The notes: generated from the letters alone by a model not told the origin. A DNA stretch of 64,000 bases from Bradyrhizobium sp. AZCC 2262 (GCF_036924535.1 NZ_JAZHRT010000001.1:7378001-7442000), one strand, 5' to 3'. Shown: positions 45,624 through 54,305, counted from the stretch's first letter. Made by a program: numbers and translations.

Positions 45624-46688
45624 CTACGCCGCCTTCGCCGCGTTTCGCTCGGCCTCGATCCGCCGCGCCAGCACCCAGCGGAAATAGGTCAGCGCCGCAT
45701 CCGCACCGATCGCGAGCAACTGATAGTTCGGATCGGCGTCGAAAACCTTTTGCTGTGCCTCGATGATCGCCAGATCCTCGTGAAACGCCTCTTCGAGGCT
45801 GTTGCGCAGCGACAGCGCGATGTTCGGGTTATCGATGTCGAAATCGTGCAGATAGTTCCAGAAGAAATGCGTGGTGCTGCGCGTCTCCGGCGTCATGAAT
45901 TGCGCATTGCGATATTGCCGCGTGCCCGGCACCTGCACGCCCTTCTCCGCGCCCTGCCCTGCCGGCGCGAACATCGTGTCGAGCAGGAAGATGCCGGGTA
46001 CGATCATACGCCCGATATTGCGGCGATCGATCTTGTCGGTCTTGTTGGAGATCACCTTGCGATGATAGGGCGGCGGATCGGCGCTCATGTGCCAGCGCTC
46101 GACACGAAAGCCGTCGTCGAGTTTCTCGATCGCGACCGGCTTGGTCTTGTAGGCGTATTCCTCGGAGCCGCCGAGCGTATGGGTATGTACGAAGGCGAGA
46201 TGGGCGAAGTCGCTGAGGTTGTCGACGATCAACAACCAGTTGGCCTTGTAGTGCATGTAACCGGGCAAGCCGCGCCATTTGGGATCGGCGAGCGGCGGAT
46301 AGTCCACGATCAGGTTCGGATCGGCCTTTTCGATGTCGCCCATCCAGATCCAGATCAGATTGTAGCGTTCGACCACGGGATAGCTGCGCACGCCGAGTTT
46401 TGGCGGGATCATGTCCTGGCCCGGGATCTGGATGCACTTTCCGCCCGGCTCGAATTTCATGCCGTGGTACATGCAGCGAATGTCGTCGCCTTCGATCCGG
46501 CCCATGGACAGCGGCGCCGCGCGATGGCAACAGCGGTCGTCGAGGGCGACGACCCTGCCGCTCGTGCCGCGATAGATCACCACGGGCCGTTCGAGAATGG
46601 TCCGGGCGAGCTTCCGGCCGTCGATCAACTCGTGATTCCAGGCTGCGACGTACCAGGAATTCCGCAGAAAGATTCCGTCATCCGACAT
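45624..46688 (-). CDS. Rieske non-heme iron oxygenase, large subunit (vanillate demethylase-like)
   Basis: A 354-residue oxygenase that hydroxylates or O-demethylates an aromatic acid. The Rieske 2Fe-2S cluster is bound by DDRCCHRAAPLSMGRIE and IRCMYHGMKFEPGG (Cys-x-His and Cys-x2-His, about 53-76); the mononuclear iron site is VDNLSDFAHLAFVHTHTLG (Asp, His, His). Closest in layout to VanA/PobA/toluenesulfonate types, with an unknown substrate. No reductase subunit lies adjacent. Divergent from a LysR regulator. Confidence 0.9.
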   Translation of the reverse strand: MSDDGIFLRNSWYVAAWNHELIDGRKLARTILERPVVIYRGTSGRVVALDDRCCHRAAPLSMGRIEGDDIRCMYHGMKFEPGGKCIQIPGQDMIPPKLGVRSYPVVERYNLIWIWMGDIEKADPNLIVDYPPLADPKWRGLPGYMHYKANWLLIVDNLSDFAHLAFVHTHTLGGSEEYAYKTKPVAIEKLDDGFRVERWHMSADPPPYHRKVISNKTDKIDRRNIGRMIVPGIFLLDTMFAPAGQGAEKGVQVPGTRQYRNAQFMTPETRSTTHFFWNYLHDFDIDNPNIALSLRNSLEEAFHEDLAIIEAQQKVFDADPNYQLLAIGADAALTYFRWVLARRIEAERNAAKAA

Positions 46689-46814
46689 GCCGTTTCTCCC
46701 TTGGTGTGTTTTGCGAACCGCACTGCTTTTGTGTCATCTTCTATGGGATCGGCGGTTTCCCTTGTATCCGGATTTCCTGGACACACCGTCCCGCCACATG
46801 GACGATTGCCCCCG

Positions 46815-47735
46815 ATGGACTGGCGCGATTGGGAGCTGTTTTGCGAGGTGGTGCAGCATGGCGGATTTAGCGCCGCCGCACGCGTGCTCGGCCATCCCAA
46901 GTCGAGCCTCAGTGCTGCAGTGCAGCGGCTGGAAGCCAATCTCGGCCTGCGGCTGATCGAGCGAACCACGCGTCATTTGCGCCTGACGGATGCCGGCGAC
47001 ACCATCTATCAGCGGGTGCGGCCGCTGTTCATTGCGCTGCACGATACGCATGGCGAGGCGCTGGCCATGAGCAGCGCCGTCGCGGGCACGTTGCGCATCA
47101 AGTCGCCCTATGAGTTCGGTGCGCACCATGCAGGGCCGGTCGCGATCGAATTGATGGACCGCTACCCTGACCTCACCATCCGGATCGATGTCGAGCACGA
47201 GATCGTCAGCCCGGTGGCCGAGAATTACGACATCGTGTTTGCAATGCTGGAGTCACCGCTGCCATCGACGGGAATCGTGATCCGCAGGGTTTCGTCGCTC
47301 GAACGCGGCCTGTATGCCGCGCCTGCGCTGTTGGAAAAATTCGGCGAGCCGCGCACGCTGGAAGAACTTGCCCGCCTTCCGATGCTGACCGGGCCCCATG
47401 ACGCGCCGTGGGCTCTAACAACGCCGGCCGGTGTCACCGAACATCTCGCGGTTCAGAAAGCGCGGCTGGTGAGTTCGAACGCGGACATCCGGTTGCAAGC
47501 AGCTCTCGCCGGGCTCGGCGTGTTGCGGGTGACGGCGAGCTTTACCCGCGCGGCGGAGGAAGCGGGATCGTTGCGGCGGATCCTCAACGATCACGTGTGC
47601 GAGCCGCTCAACATTCACGCGCTGCTGCCGGCCCGTCAGTTCGTTCCCGCAAAAGTGCGATGCTTCCTCGATGCGCTGGACGCCCATGGCCGGGGCAGCA
47701 GCGGAACGGTGGACCAGCAAAATCGAAATCCTTGA
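46815..47735 (+). CDS. LysR family transcriptional regulator
   Basis: A 306-residue regulator with the helix-turn-helix WELFCEVVQHGGFSAAARVL and KSSLSAAVQRLEANLGLRL, then the effector domain from about residue 90 (GTLRIKSPYEFGAHHAGPVA). The start MDWRDWELF at 46815 is chosen because this is where the family begins; the frame stays open far upstream through the divergent oxygenase gene. Probably controls the oxygenase, in response to its aromatic substrate. Confidence 0.92.
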   Translation: MDWRDWELFCEVVQHGGFSAAARVLGHPKSSLSAAVQRLEANLGLRLIERTTRHLRLTDAGDTIYQRVRPLFIALHDTHGEALAMSSAVAGTLRIKSPYEFGAHHAGPVAIELMDRYPDLTIRIDVEHEIVSPVAENYDIVFAMLESPLPSTGIVIRRVSSLERGLYAAPALLEKFGEPRTLEELARLPMLTGPHDAPWALTTPAGVTEHLAVQKARLVSSNADIRLQAALAGLGVLRVTASFTRAAEEAGSLRRILNDHVCEPLNIHALLPARQFVPAKVRCFLDALDAHGRGSSGTVDQQNRNP

Positions 47736-47816
47736 CCTCCGAGGTAATCGATCGGCGCGTGCAATTTTTCGATAGTCGGTCAGCCGATCAATCCGGCGTA
47801 ACCGAAGGAGAGCACG

Positions 47817-48182
47817 ATGACCGATATCAACAAGATCGCCCGCAGCTACATCGATTTGTGGAACGAGCGGACTCCAAGCCGCCGGCGCGAAATCCTCAGC
47901 CAGAACTGGACCAGCGACGCCCGATATGTCGACCCGCTCATGTCGGGCGACGGCCATGACGGCGTCGACGCGCTGATCGCAGGCGTGCAGCAGCGCTTTC
48001 CGGATTTCAAATTCAGCCTGATCGGCGAGCCCAACGGCTTTGGCGACCACGTCCGCTTCTCCTGGGGCCTCGGACCCGACGGCGGCGACAGCCCGATCAA
48101 GGGCACGGACTTCGCCGTGCTGAGCGACGGCCGCATCCGCAGCATCACCGGGTTCCTCGACCGGGTGCCGGTGGGGGCGTAA
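47817..48182 (+). CDS. SnoaL/NTF2-fold polyketide cyclase-like protein
   Basis: A 121-residue SnoaL-like protein (ARSYIDLWNERTPSRRREIL, DARYVDPLMSGDGHDGVDAL, GDHVRFSWGLGPDGG). Such proteins act as small isomerases or ligand-binding proteins; the substrate is unknown. AAGGAG precedes the ATG. Independent of the SnoaL-like protein at 8506-8895. Confidence 0.83.
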   Translation: MTDINKIARSYIDLWNERTPSRRREILSQNWTSDARYVDPLMSGDGHDGVDALIAGVQQRFPDFKFSLIGEPNGFGDHVRFSWGLGPDGGDSPIKGTDFAVLSDGRIRSITGFLDRVPVGA

Positions 48183-48197
48183 CCACTACAAATTCTC

Positions 48198-48227
48198 GGG
48201 AACCTTTCCAATCCTGCCGCATCCAAC
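48198..48227 (+). promoter_or_regulatory. Putative ECF promoter before the sigma factor gene
   Basis: GGGAACCT (48198-48205), 14-base spacer, CATCCAAC (48220-48227), followed 27 bases later by the sigma factor start. The same two 8-base boxes with the same spacer stand before the DUF4142 gene (48949-48978). GGAAC-type minus-35 boxes are usual for ECF sigma factors; autoregulation is inferred. Confidence 0.7.
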
Positions 48228-48254
48228 CCCAATACACTGTTATTGGTGGACATC

Positions 48255-48941
48255 ATGCGCCAGGCCCAGATACCGCAAATAGCGCCCGTCGAATCCAGCG
48301 ACACCGAGCTGGTGCGGCGGGCGCTGGCCCGCGACGAGGCGGCCGTACGCGCCATCATGCAGGCGAATAACCGCAGGCTCTATCGCCTTGCCCGCGGCCT
48401 GCTCCGCAACGACAGCGAGGCCGAGGACGTGGTGCAGGAAGCCTACGTTCGCGCCTTCACGCATCTGGAAAGTTTTCGTGGCGATTCCAGCCTGTCGACA
48501 TGGCTGTCGCGGATCACGATGAACGAAGCGCTGGGCCGTCTTCGCCGCCAGCGGCCTGCCGTCGAGATAGACTCGTTGCCGCAGGGCGCGCTCGAAGCCC
48601 GGATCATCCAGTTCCCCCTCGCCGCCTCCGACGATCCGGAAAAATCCATGGCCCAGCGTGAAATTCAGCGTGTCGTCGAGCACGCCATCGACGAATTGCC
48701 GGAGGCGTTCCGTCTCGTCTTCATCACCCGCGTGATCGAGGGCATGAATGTGGAAGAGACCGCCGAGATTCTCTCGCTCAAGCCGGAGACGGTGAAGAGC
48801 CGGCTGCACCGCGCCCGCACCATGCTGCGCGACAATGTCGAGAGGAAGATCGGCCCCGTGGTGATGGAAGCGTTTCCGTTTGCCGGCAGGCGCTGTGAAC
48901 GGCTGACCGATGCCGTCCTGAAGCGGCTGGGGTTCGATTAA
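48255..48941 (+). CDS. ECF-type RNA polymerase sigma factor
   Basis: A 228-residue sigma-70 family protein with only regions 2 and 4, as in ECF factors. Region 2: YRLARGLLRNDSEAEDVVQE and the DNA-melting FRGDSSLSTWLSRI (about 40-92). Region 4: LPEAFRLVFITRVIEGMNVE followed by the helix-turn-helix SLKPETVKSRLHRARTMLRD. Starts at TTG 48243, GTG 48246 or ATG 48255 are possible; the ATG is used. The same promoter motif precedes this gene and the downstream DUF4142-cupredoxin pair, so it probably drives both. No recognisable anti-sigma gene is adjacent. Confidence 0.9.
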   Translation: MRQAQIPQIAPVESSDTELVRRALARDEAAVRAIMQANNRRLYRLARGLLRNDSEAEDVVQEAYVRAFTHLESFRGDSSLSTWLSRITMNEALGRLRRQRPAVEIDSLPQGALEARIIQFPLAASDDPEKSMAQREIQRVVEHAIDELPEAFRLVFITRVIEGMNVEETAEILSLKPETVKSRLHRARTMLRDNVERKIGPVVMEAFPFAGRRCERLTDAVLKRLGFD

Positions 48942-48948
48942 ATTTTCC

Positions 48949-48978
48949 GGGAACCTCTGCACTCTACGACCATCCAAC
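48949..48978 (+). promoter_or_regulatory. Putative ECF promoter before the DUF4142-cupredoxin genes
   Basis: GGGAACCT (48949-48956), 14-base spacer, CATCCAAC (48971-48978). Identical in both boxes and spacing to the site before the sigma factor gene, while the spacer sequence differs, which argues for selection on the boxes. Confidence 0.72.
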
Positions 48979-49031
48979 TCCTGTTCGTCAACAACGCGCG
49001 GCCTCCACGCCGCGCCACAGGAGTGTCAGAC

Positions 49032-49553
49032 ATGTTCGTTCGACTGAGCGCGGCAATCGCCGCATTGAGCATCCTGGGTAGCGCCGCGCTGGCGCAGGGC
49101 GCAAAGCCCACCGATCCCCAGATCGCGCATATCGCCTACACCGCTGGCGTCATCGACATCGCCGCCGCCAAGCAGGCGATCGAGAAGGCCGGCAACAAGG
49201 ACGTCAAGGCGTTCGCGCAGGACATGGTGCGCGACCATGAAGCCGTGAACAAGCAGGCGCTCGACCTCGTCAAGAAGCTCAAGGTGACGCCGGAAGACAA
49301 CGACACCAGCAAGGCGCTGTCGAAGCAGGCCACCGAGAAGCTCGCCGAACTCAGTAAGCTCAAAGGCGCCGAATACGACAAGGCCTATGTCGCCAACGAG
49401 GTCGCCTACCACAAGGCCGTCAACAGCGCGCTGGAGACGCAGTTGATCCCGTCGGCCAATAACGCCGAGTTGAAGAGCCTGCTGCAGACCGGCCTGAAGA
49501 TCTTTCAGGGCCATCAGCAGCACGCCGAACACGTCGCCGCTGGCTTGAAATAG
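49032..49553 (+). CDS. DUF4142 domain protein, exported
   Basis: A 173-residue protein with signal peptide (FVRLSAAIAALSILGSAALA) and a four-helix DUF4142 domain (IAYTAGVIDIAAAKQAIEKA, DVKAFAQDMVRDHEAVNKQA, IFQGHQQHAEHVA) of the ferritin-like type, located in the periplasm. Function unknown; related proteins are induced by stress. The ATG at 49032 has AGGAG nine bases upstream; a GTG nine bases earlier is less well placed. Preceded by its own ECF promoter motif and followed 10 bases later by a cupredoxin gene. Confidence 0.88.
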   Translation: MFVRLSAAIAALSILGSAALAQGAKPTDPQIAHIAYTAGVIDIAAAKQAIEKAGNKDVKAFAQDMVRDHEAVNKQALDLVKKLKVTPEDNDTSKALSKQATEKLAELSKLKGAEYDKAYVANEVAYHKAVNSALETQLIPSANNAELKSLLQTGLKIFQGHQQHAEHVAAGLK

Positions 49554-49563
49554 GGAGCCCGCC

Positions 49564-49884
49564 ATGCGTCCAGGACGCTATCTGCTTGCTATGGCCGCCC
49601 TGCTGTTCGGCGCGATAGCCGTCCCGGCGCATGCGGCGACGATCCAGATCACGATCGACAATCTGGTGTTCGCGCCGGCCGAAGTCTCAGCCAAGGTCGG
49701 CGATACCATCGAATGGATCAACAAGGATGTACTCGCGCACACCGCGACCGCCCGCAACGGCGATTTCGACGTGACCACACCGCCAAAGAAGACCGTGACG
49801 TCGATCCTGAAGAAGGCCGGCACGGTGGAGTATTACTGTCGCTTCCACCCGAACATGAAGGCGGTGCTTACGATTGCGCCGTAG
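49564..49884 (+). CDS. Periplasmic cupredoxin (type 1 copper protein)
   Basis: A 106-residue blue copper protein of the amicyanin/plastocyanin type: signal peptide LLAMAALLFGAIAVPAHA, then about 80 residues with the complete copper site, His59 in DVLAHTATA and Cys92-His95-Met98 in YYCRFHPNMKAVLTI. It carries electrons or copper in the periplasm. Cotranscribed with the DUF4142 gene and thus probably under the ECF sigma factor. Confidence 0.92.
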   Translation: MRPGRYLLAMAALLFGAIAVPAHAATIQITIDNLVFAPAEVSAKVGDTIEWINKDVLAHTATARNGDFDVTTPPKKTVTSILKKAGTVEYYCRFHPNMKAVLTIAP

Positions 49885-49892
49885 CGCGCGGC

Positions 49893-51968
49893 TCAGGCCG
49901 CCCGCACCGAGGAGAGGAACTTGCCGACCTCGCGCCTCAGCCGGTCGCTCTCGCCGGACAATGACTTTGCCGCGCCGAGCACCTGGGCCGAGGCGGATCC
50001 GGTCTCGCTGGCGCCGCGCTGCACGTCAGTGATATTGGAAGAAACCTGTTGCGTGCCGTGCGCGGCCTGCTGCACGTTGCGGGAAATTTCCTGGGTCGCC
50101 GCGCCCTGCTCCTCGACGGCGGCCGCGATGGTGGAAGCGATCTCCGACATCCGTCCGATGGTATCGCCGATCTCCTTGATGGCTGAGACCGATTCCTGTG
50201 TCGCCGTCTGGATGCCCGATATCTGCTGGCTGATCTCGCCGGTCGCTTTGGCCGTCTGTTCGGCCAGCGCTTTCACTTCGGAAGCCACCACGGCAAAGCC
50301 GCGCCCCGCCTCGCCGGCGCGCGCCGCCTCGATGGTGGCATTGAGCGCCAACAGGTTGGTCTGGCCTGCGATGGTGTTGATCAACTCCACCACGTCGCCG
50401 ATCCGGGCGGCGGCTTTGGCGAGTTCGGCAACGCGGTCATTGGTCTTCTGCGCCTGCTCCACCGCCTCACCGGCGATCCGCGCCGAGCCCTGGACCTGAC
50501 GGCTGATCTCGTTGACGGACGATGCCATCTCTTCGGTGGCGGATGCGACTGACTGCACATTGGTGGAGGCTTCCTCGGAAGCCGCCGCAACCGCGGTGGC
50601 AAGTTCCTCCGAACGCTCCGCCGTCGCCGTCAACGTCCCGGCGGAGGCTTCCAGCTCGGCCGAGGCTGACGACACGATCTCGACGATTTCGCCGATCATC
50701 GCTTCGAAATCGCCGGTGATCCGGTCGACGCGCTGGCCGCGCTGGATCTTGGCATCTGCTTCCACGGCAGCGACCTCGTCGGCAGCCTTCTTGGCGATCA
50801 GGGCGTCCTTGAAAACCTGCAGCGAGCCCGCCATGGCGCCGATTTCATCGGCACGCTCGGCCGTCGGGATCGTGACGTCATGCTTGCCGGCGGCGAGATC
50901 GCCGATCGCGCCGGTCAGCGTCGCGAGCGGCGTGATCACGCGCCGCCGCAGCATCACGGTGACGCCGGCGAGCACGGCGAGCAGCGCCACAACGGCAAGG
51001 CCGGCCAGCGCCAGCATGGTCAGCGCCGCGTCGCGCGCGGCACCCGCGCGTTCTCCCGCCTCCGCCAGCGCGGCATCGCGCACGGCGAAGAAGGCCTGCA
51101 CCGCCGGCACGATCGTGCCGGCGAGTTGATCTGAGTTGATCGCGTATTTGCCCTCGGCGCGCCCGGCCGCCATTTCTTTTTCAAGCCATGGCGCGGCCTT
51201 TCCGAAATAGGCCTCGATCGCGTCGTTCATCGCTTTAGCGAGGCGCGGCGGACTGCCGATCTGATCCACGCCGGCCTCGATCCGTTCGCGGTCGAGGTCG
51301 ACGCGGCCCTGGGCGCGGTCCATGCTGGATATTTCAGCCGCCGTCACGGGGCGGCGCGTGCTGATCGCAAGCGATACTGTAGCAGCCCGGCCGCCGGCCG
51401 AGATCCGCAGATCCTGCGACGTGCGAGCGACATTCAACAGCGCCGTCAACGACGCGTCCGCCATCGCGACCTGATTTTCAAGGCGATTCAACAGCGGTTC
51501 GAGAATCCCGACCACCGCGGCAATGCCTGGCAGGAAGCCCTTGATCGCCGCCTGATCGCGCGCGCTCATCGGCAGCGCCATCGCACGATCGCTCGCCGCG
51601 CGAACCTCAGCCAGTTTGGCTGCCGCCTGGTTGAGGCCCTGGACGATCGCTACGCCATCGCTGAGCGCGCCAACGGCGGTGCGCGCCTTTGCGAACGCTG
51701 CATCTGCGGTCTGCACGGCCTTCGCCGCCACATCGAGCTGGGCCTGCGTCGCGGCGCCTTCCTGAAACAACGGACCGACATAAGGCGCGCGGTAGCCGGC
51801 AACCTGCTGGCCGACCGCCAGCACCGTGCCGTAGGCCTCCACCGCCTTGATCGCCTCGCTCTTGCTGGCAAAGGTCCGGTATTGCGGGACAAGAACCCCG
51901 GCACCAAGAATGACCGCCAGGACCGTCACCGAAAGCATCGATACCGCAAAGAGTCGACCGATCTGCAT
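49893..51968 (-). CDS. Methyl-accepting chemotaxis protein
   Basis: A 691-residue receptor. Membrane span 1 is near residues 8-28 ([20 protein letters not shown]), then a long periplasmic sensor (about 30-315), span 2 ([20 protein letters not shown]), a HAMP linker ([20 protein letters not shown]) and the cytoplasmic signalling coiled coil with the highly conserved hairpin tip region ([20 protein letters not shown] and [20 protein letters not shown]). No C-terminal CheR-binding pentapeptide is seen. The ligand is unknown. Converges with the cupredoxin gene with only 8 bases between. Confidence 0.93.
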   Translation of the reverse strand: MQIGRLFAVSMLSVTVLAVILGAGVLVPQYRTFASKSEAIKAVEAYGTVLAVGQQVAGYRAPYVGPLFQEGAATQAQLDVAAKAVQTADAAFAKARTAVGALSDGVAIVQGLNQAAAKLAEVRAASDRAMALPMSARDQAAIKGFLPGIAAVVGILEPLLNRLENQVAMADASLTALLNVARTSQDLRISAGGRAATVSLAISTRRPVTAAEISSMDRAQGRVDLDRERIEAGVDQIGSPPRLAKAMNDAIEAYFGKAAPWLEKEMAAGRAEGKYAINSDQLAGTIVPAVQAFFAVRDAALAEAGERAGAARDAALTMLALAGLAVVALLAVLAGVTVMLRRRVITPLATLTGAIGDLAAGKHDVTIPTAERADEIGAMAGSLQVFKDALIAKKAADEVAAVEADAKIQRGQRVDRITGDFEAMIGEIVEIVSSASAELEASAGTLTATAERSEELATAVAAASEEASTNVQSVASATEEMASSVNEISRQVQGSARIAGEAVEQAQKTNDRVAELAKAAARIGDVVELINTIAGQTNLLALNATIEAARAGEAGRGFAVVASEVKALAEQTAKATGEISQQISGIQTATQESVSAIKEIGDTIGRMSEIASTIAAAVEEQGAATQEISRNVQQAAHGTQQVSSNITDVQRGASETGSASAQVLGAAKSLSGESDRLRREVGKFLSSVRAA

Positions 51969-52085
51969 ATTGTGATTCCGCTGCGTGAGGAGCGAGCAAC
52001 GTAGGCGGAACTCGGCTAAGGCAGCCTTAATGCAGGCTTTAATGCACGACGGTAGAACTACGGGGCTGCACGCGGCCCTGGGCAG

Positions 52086-52646
52086 TCAGGACCGCAACGC
52101 CATCACCAGCCGCAACGCGACCGCCGCCTGCCAGACCGGATAGAGCAACGAGATCCGGTCGAGGCCAAGCGCATTGTCGAGCGCCAGCAGCGTGCCGGCA
52201 AGCGCGCCCGTGGTCAGCATCGGCCACCATGCGGCCGCGGCACGCGGCCCCGAAGGCAACAGCCCGATCCCCAGCGCCATCACGGCGGCGCCGACAAGGC
52301 CGCCGGTCAATCCGGCGAGCAGATAGCGCATGACCGTGGCAGCGCCCGCGGTCTGTCCCTCGATAAAGATGGCCGCGTTCACTGCGCAGACAAAAGCGAC
52401 CATGGTGATGATCGCCGCAAGCCCCGCCGCCCAAATCGGATTGGCACTGAAGCGCCGCACCAGAATGAAGACGAGCACGGCAAATGGCACCGCGATCAGC
52501 GAAATGCGAAGCTGCCCGGAACCGCCCGCGATCATGTCGATCAGCCCCGGCAACAACGGCGTGAGGATGCCGGAGATGATGCCGCCGGCGGCGACCATCA
52601 GGAGATTATTGCGGGAGGTGTCGCTGGACGTGATCGCCTGGGTCAA
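52086..52646 (-). CDS. Hypothetical multi-span membrane protein
   Basis: A 186-residue protein with about five to six hydrophobic segments (LMVAAGGIISGILTPLLPGL, RISLIAVPFAVLVFILVRRF, AAGLAAIITMVAFVCAVNAA, YLLAGLTGGLVGAAVMALGI). No family is recognised. The start is TTG at 52646 with GGGAGTG upstream. It lies next to the tmRNA gene in the same orientation; no functional link is apparent. Confidence 0.65.
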   Translation of the reverse strand: MTQAITSSDTSRNNLLMVAAGGIISGILTPLLPGLIDMIAGGSGQLRISLIAVPFAVLVFILVRRFSANPIWAAGLAAIITMVAFVCAVNAAIFIEGQTAGAATVMRYLLAGLTGGLVGAAVMALGIGLLPSGPRAAAAWWPMLTTGALAGTLLALDNALGLDRISLLYPVWQAAVALRLVMALRS

Positions 52647-52731
52647 CGCTCACTCCCTTGCTGGACATGCCTCATGCCTAGCACGGCAGACACGGAAATT
52701 GAAGCAACGCGCGAGGCGTGAGCCGGGCCGC

Positions 52732-52767
52732 AAATAAAAGCCGCGCCAACCCGAAGGCTGACGCGGC
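52732..52767 (-). terminator. Terminator of the tmRNA precursor
   Basis: On the minus strand, GCCGCGTCAGCC and GGTTGGCGCGGC pair around a UUCG tetraloop, then TTTTATTT. It lies just past the end of the coding piece of ssrA. Confidence 0.88.
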
Positions 52768-53095
52768 GATGGCCGTTCTGTTGCTAGGTGGACCAACCCC
52801 GAACGGTTACGCCGCGAGGCGCACTTCGTTCAATGCAACGTTATCGTTTGCATTTAGGTTTTTGACCCGATAACGGCGGTATCATGCCGAGCACAATTCA
52901 GAGCTTCTTTGCGACCATCGATCCTGGTTCGCCCCCGCCCTAGCAGCCCTGGGATTCGACCTTTCGGCAGAATCGATCTCACCGAGATGAGACCTTTAAG
53001 CTCAAGCTGCTAAGGTGGAGGCGCCGGGTACTGCCCCCGGGTCTGCCCGCAGTCCACTCTAAGGTTCAGCGCCATCGTCTTGCGACGAAGCGACC
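52768..53095 (-). ncRNA. ssrA: Two-piece (permuted) tmRNA, ssrA
   Basis: Rescues stalled ribosomes by trans-translation with SmpB. On the minus strand the order is acceptor piece (about 53095-53014), intervening segment (53013-52937), coding piece (52936 to about 52780): a circular permutation. The tag frame at 52851-52810 reads ANDNVALNEVRLAA and ends with TAA (52809-52807). The coding piece starts GGGGGCG, which pairs over 7 bp with CGCCTCC at the end of the acceptor piece, followed by ACC. A T-arm CCGGG-loop-CCCGG precedes it. GTCCAC (52793-52788) and GTGGAC (53057-53052) join the two pieces. The intervening segment is closed by TAGCAGC/GCTGCTA. Outer ends are approximate. Confidence 0.92.
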
Positions 53096-53172
53096 CTACG
53101 CGTGATCGCTCGCGAAAGATAGGCCGGTGTTGCCCATAGTCGACGGGTGGAGCTGGCGACAGGCCTAAAGCG

Positions 53173-53541
53173 TCACAATCCACCCTTCGGCACGAAGAAG
53201 CAGAGCTCCATTCCCGTGTGCCTGTTGATGAACAGCACGGGCAGTTGGTCCGGCGTATCCCCTTCCTTGATGATGTCAGGCGGGACAGTTCTCCACTCTC
53301 CATCCTTCAGGTATTGCCACTGATCCGAGCGATCTTCAGCCACCCTGAAGCGGGTTTTGAATACGTCGCCGTTGTCGCAGCATGACTTCCAGGGGACACC
53401 GAGCCGCTTCCGTGCGGCCGGGTTCATTTCCTGCGCGTTGAACCACTCGTGGTGCGGCATCGACGGATCGTGAGCGGCAGCACGAAACGACACCAGAAGA
53501 AGAATACCGAACATCGCTAGTACGCGACCGAACGCTTTCAT
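53173..53541 (-). CDS. Hypothetical secreted protein
   Basis: A 122-residue protein with a signal peptide (KAFGRVLAMFGILLLVSFRA followed by AA) and a Cys-containing mature part (PWKSCCDNGDVFKTRFRVAE, GMELCFFVPKGG) that may form disulfides in the periplasm. HDPSMPHHEWF near the start could bind a metal. No named family is recognised. GGAGG lies five bases before the ATG at 53541; another ATG at 53553 is possible. Lies just upstream of the tmRNA gene in the same orientation. Confidence 0.7.
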   Translation of the reverse strand: MKAFGRVLAMFGILLLVSFRAAAHDPSMPHHEWFNAQEMNPAARKRLGVPWKSCCDNGDVFKTRFRVAEDRSDQWQYLKDGEWRTVPPDIIKEGDTPDQLPVLFINRHTGMELCFFVPKGGL

Positions 53542-54069
53542 GGCAGCCTCCATTGTGGACTGTCATCAATTCGCGAATCACACGAACTCTCCGGCAACTA
53601 AGGAGGCCAGATTCCAGAGAAAATGGGAGCCCCTTTTCTGAGCGACCAGCTTTTTAGACGAGACTGTTGCTCTCCTGTTCATGCGGAACGAAGTCGAAGG
53701 TCCTGCCAGCGCAGCGAAGAAGCTCTCGGCGCTCTTCGTCAGCGCACCGGTTTACCACCAAGCGACTACCCTCCCGTAGTAACACGGGAGAAGATGAAAT
53801 GCGGACGGCACTCGTCGTAGCAATCACGCCTACATTTTGCGATTGGCGCACAGGCGCAAACGAGGGCCGACCGGTTCCCATCGGGCGGATCTGCAGAGGC
53901 CGCCGGCAAAGTGCGCCTTGAAACACAGGTACAGTATGAGGCGCGGCAACAGCAGATGCGCGACCCCCGTTGCCGGCATCCGTATTCAGGCGGGTGATGC
54001 GGCGCGGTTCTGCAACAGACAACGGTCGAGGCGATGAACCCGATGCAGGGATAGGGATGCACCATGGAG
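53542..54069. other. Gene-poor stretch between secreted protein gene and tRNA-Gly
   Basis: About 530 bases without a convincing gene. Several short open frames overlap on both strands and none looks like a known protein. The only candidate is a possible 35-codon frame at 53654-53761. No repeat family seen elsewhere in the window occurs here. Confidence 0.5.
53654..53761 (-). CDS. Possible small protein of 35 residues
   Basis: A short frame starting TTG-GTG at 53761/53758 with GGGAGGG seven bases upstream, reading VVNRCADEERRELLRCAGRT and ending HEQESNSLV. The composition (acidic/basic helix, two Cys) looks protein-like and the ribosome site is strong, but no family is recognised and it may be chance or the remnant of a longer gene. 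Confidence 0.22.
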   Translation of the reverse strand: MVVNRCADEERRELLRCAGRTFDFVPHEQESNSLV

Positions 54070-54143
54070 TGGAGCGGGCGAAGGGAATCGAACCCTCGTA
54101 TGCAGCTTGGGAAGCTGCCGTTCTACCATTGAACTACGCCCGC
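54070..54143 (-). tRNA. tRNA-Gly (anticodon CCC)
   Basis: On the minus strand, a complete cloverleaf begins GCGGGCGTAGTTCAATGG and has anticodon stem GCAGC/GCTGC with loop TTCCCAA (anticodon CCC, read GGG). T-arm AGGGTTCGATTCCCT and acceptor CGCCCGC-T-CCA follow; CCA is encoded. Confidence 0.97.
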
Positions 54144-54305
54144 AGAAGGCTTGTTGGTCTCTTAGACACCGCCTAGGCACCGAAAGCCGCAATTCGGCAA
54201 TTCTTACCGGACCGGAACGGGTAAATCCAGTGCAAGTAATCAGCCGGTCCCTGCCCAGTTTTGCGTGGCAGGGTAAGTTTCGTCCGGCAAGGGCGGGGAA
54301 AATGT

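Noticed and set aside
45750..46814. Upstream extension of the LysR gene through the oxygenase gene
   Set aside because: The region is antisense to the Rieske oxygenase; the LysR domain begins at 46815.
52937..53013. T-loop-like GGTCGAATCCC suggesting a separate tRNA gene
   Set aside because: No acceptor, D or anticodon stem fits; the sequence belongs to the intervening segment of the permuted tmRNA.
53667..54065. Several short open frames in the region left of tRNA-Gly
   Set aside because: They overlap each other on both strands, lack ribosome sites and have Arg/Ser/Cys-rich shadow composition; only the 35-codon frame was kept, at low confidence.
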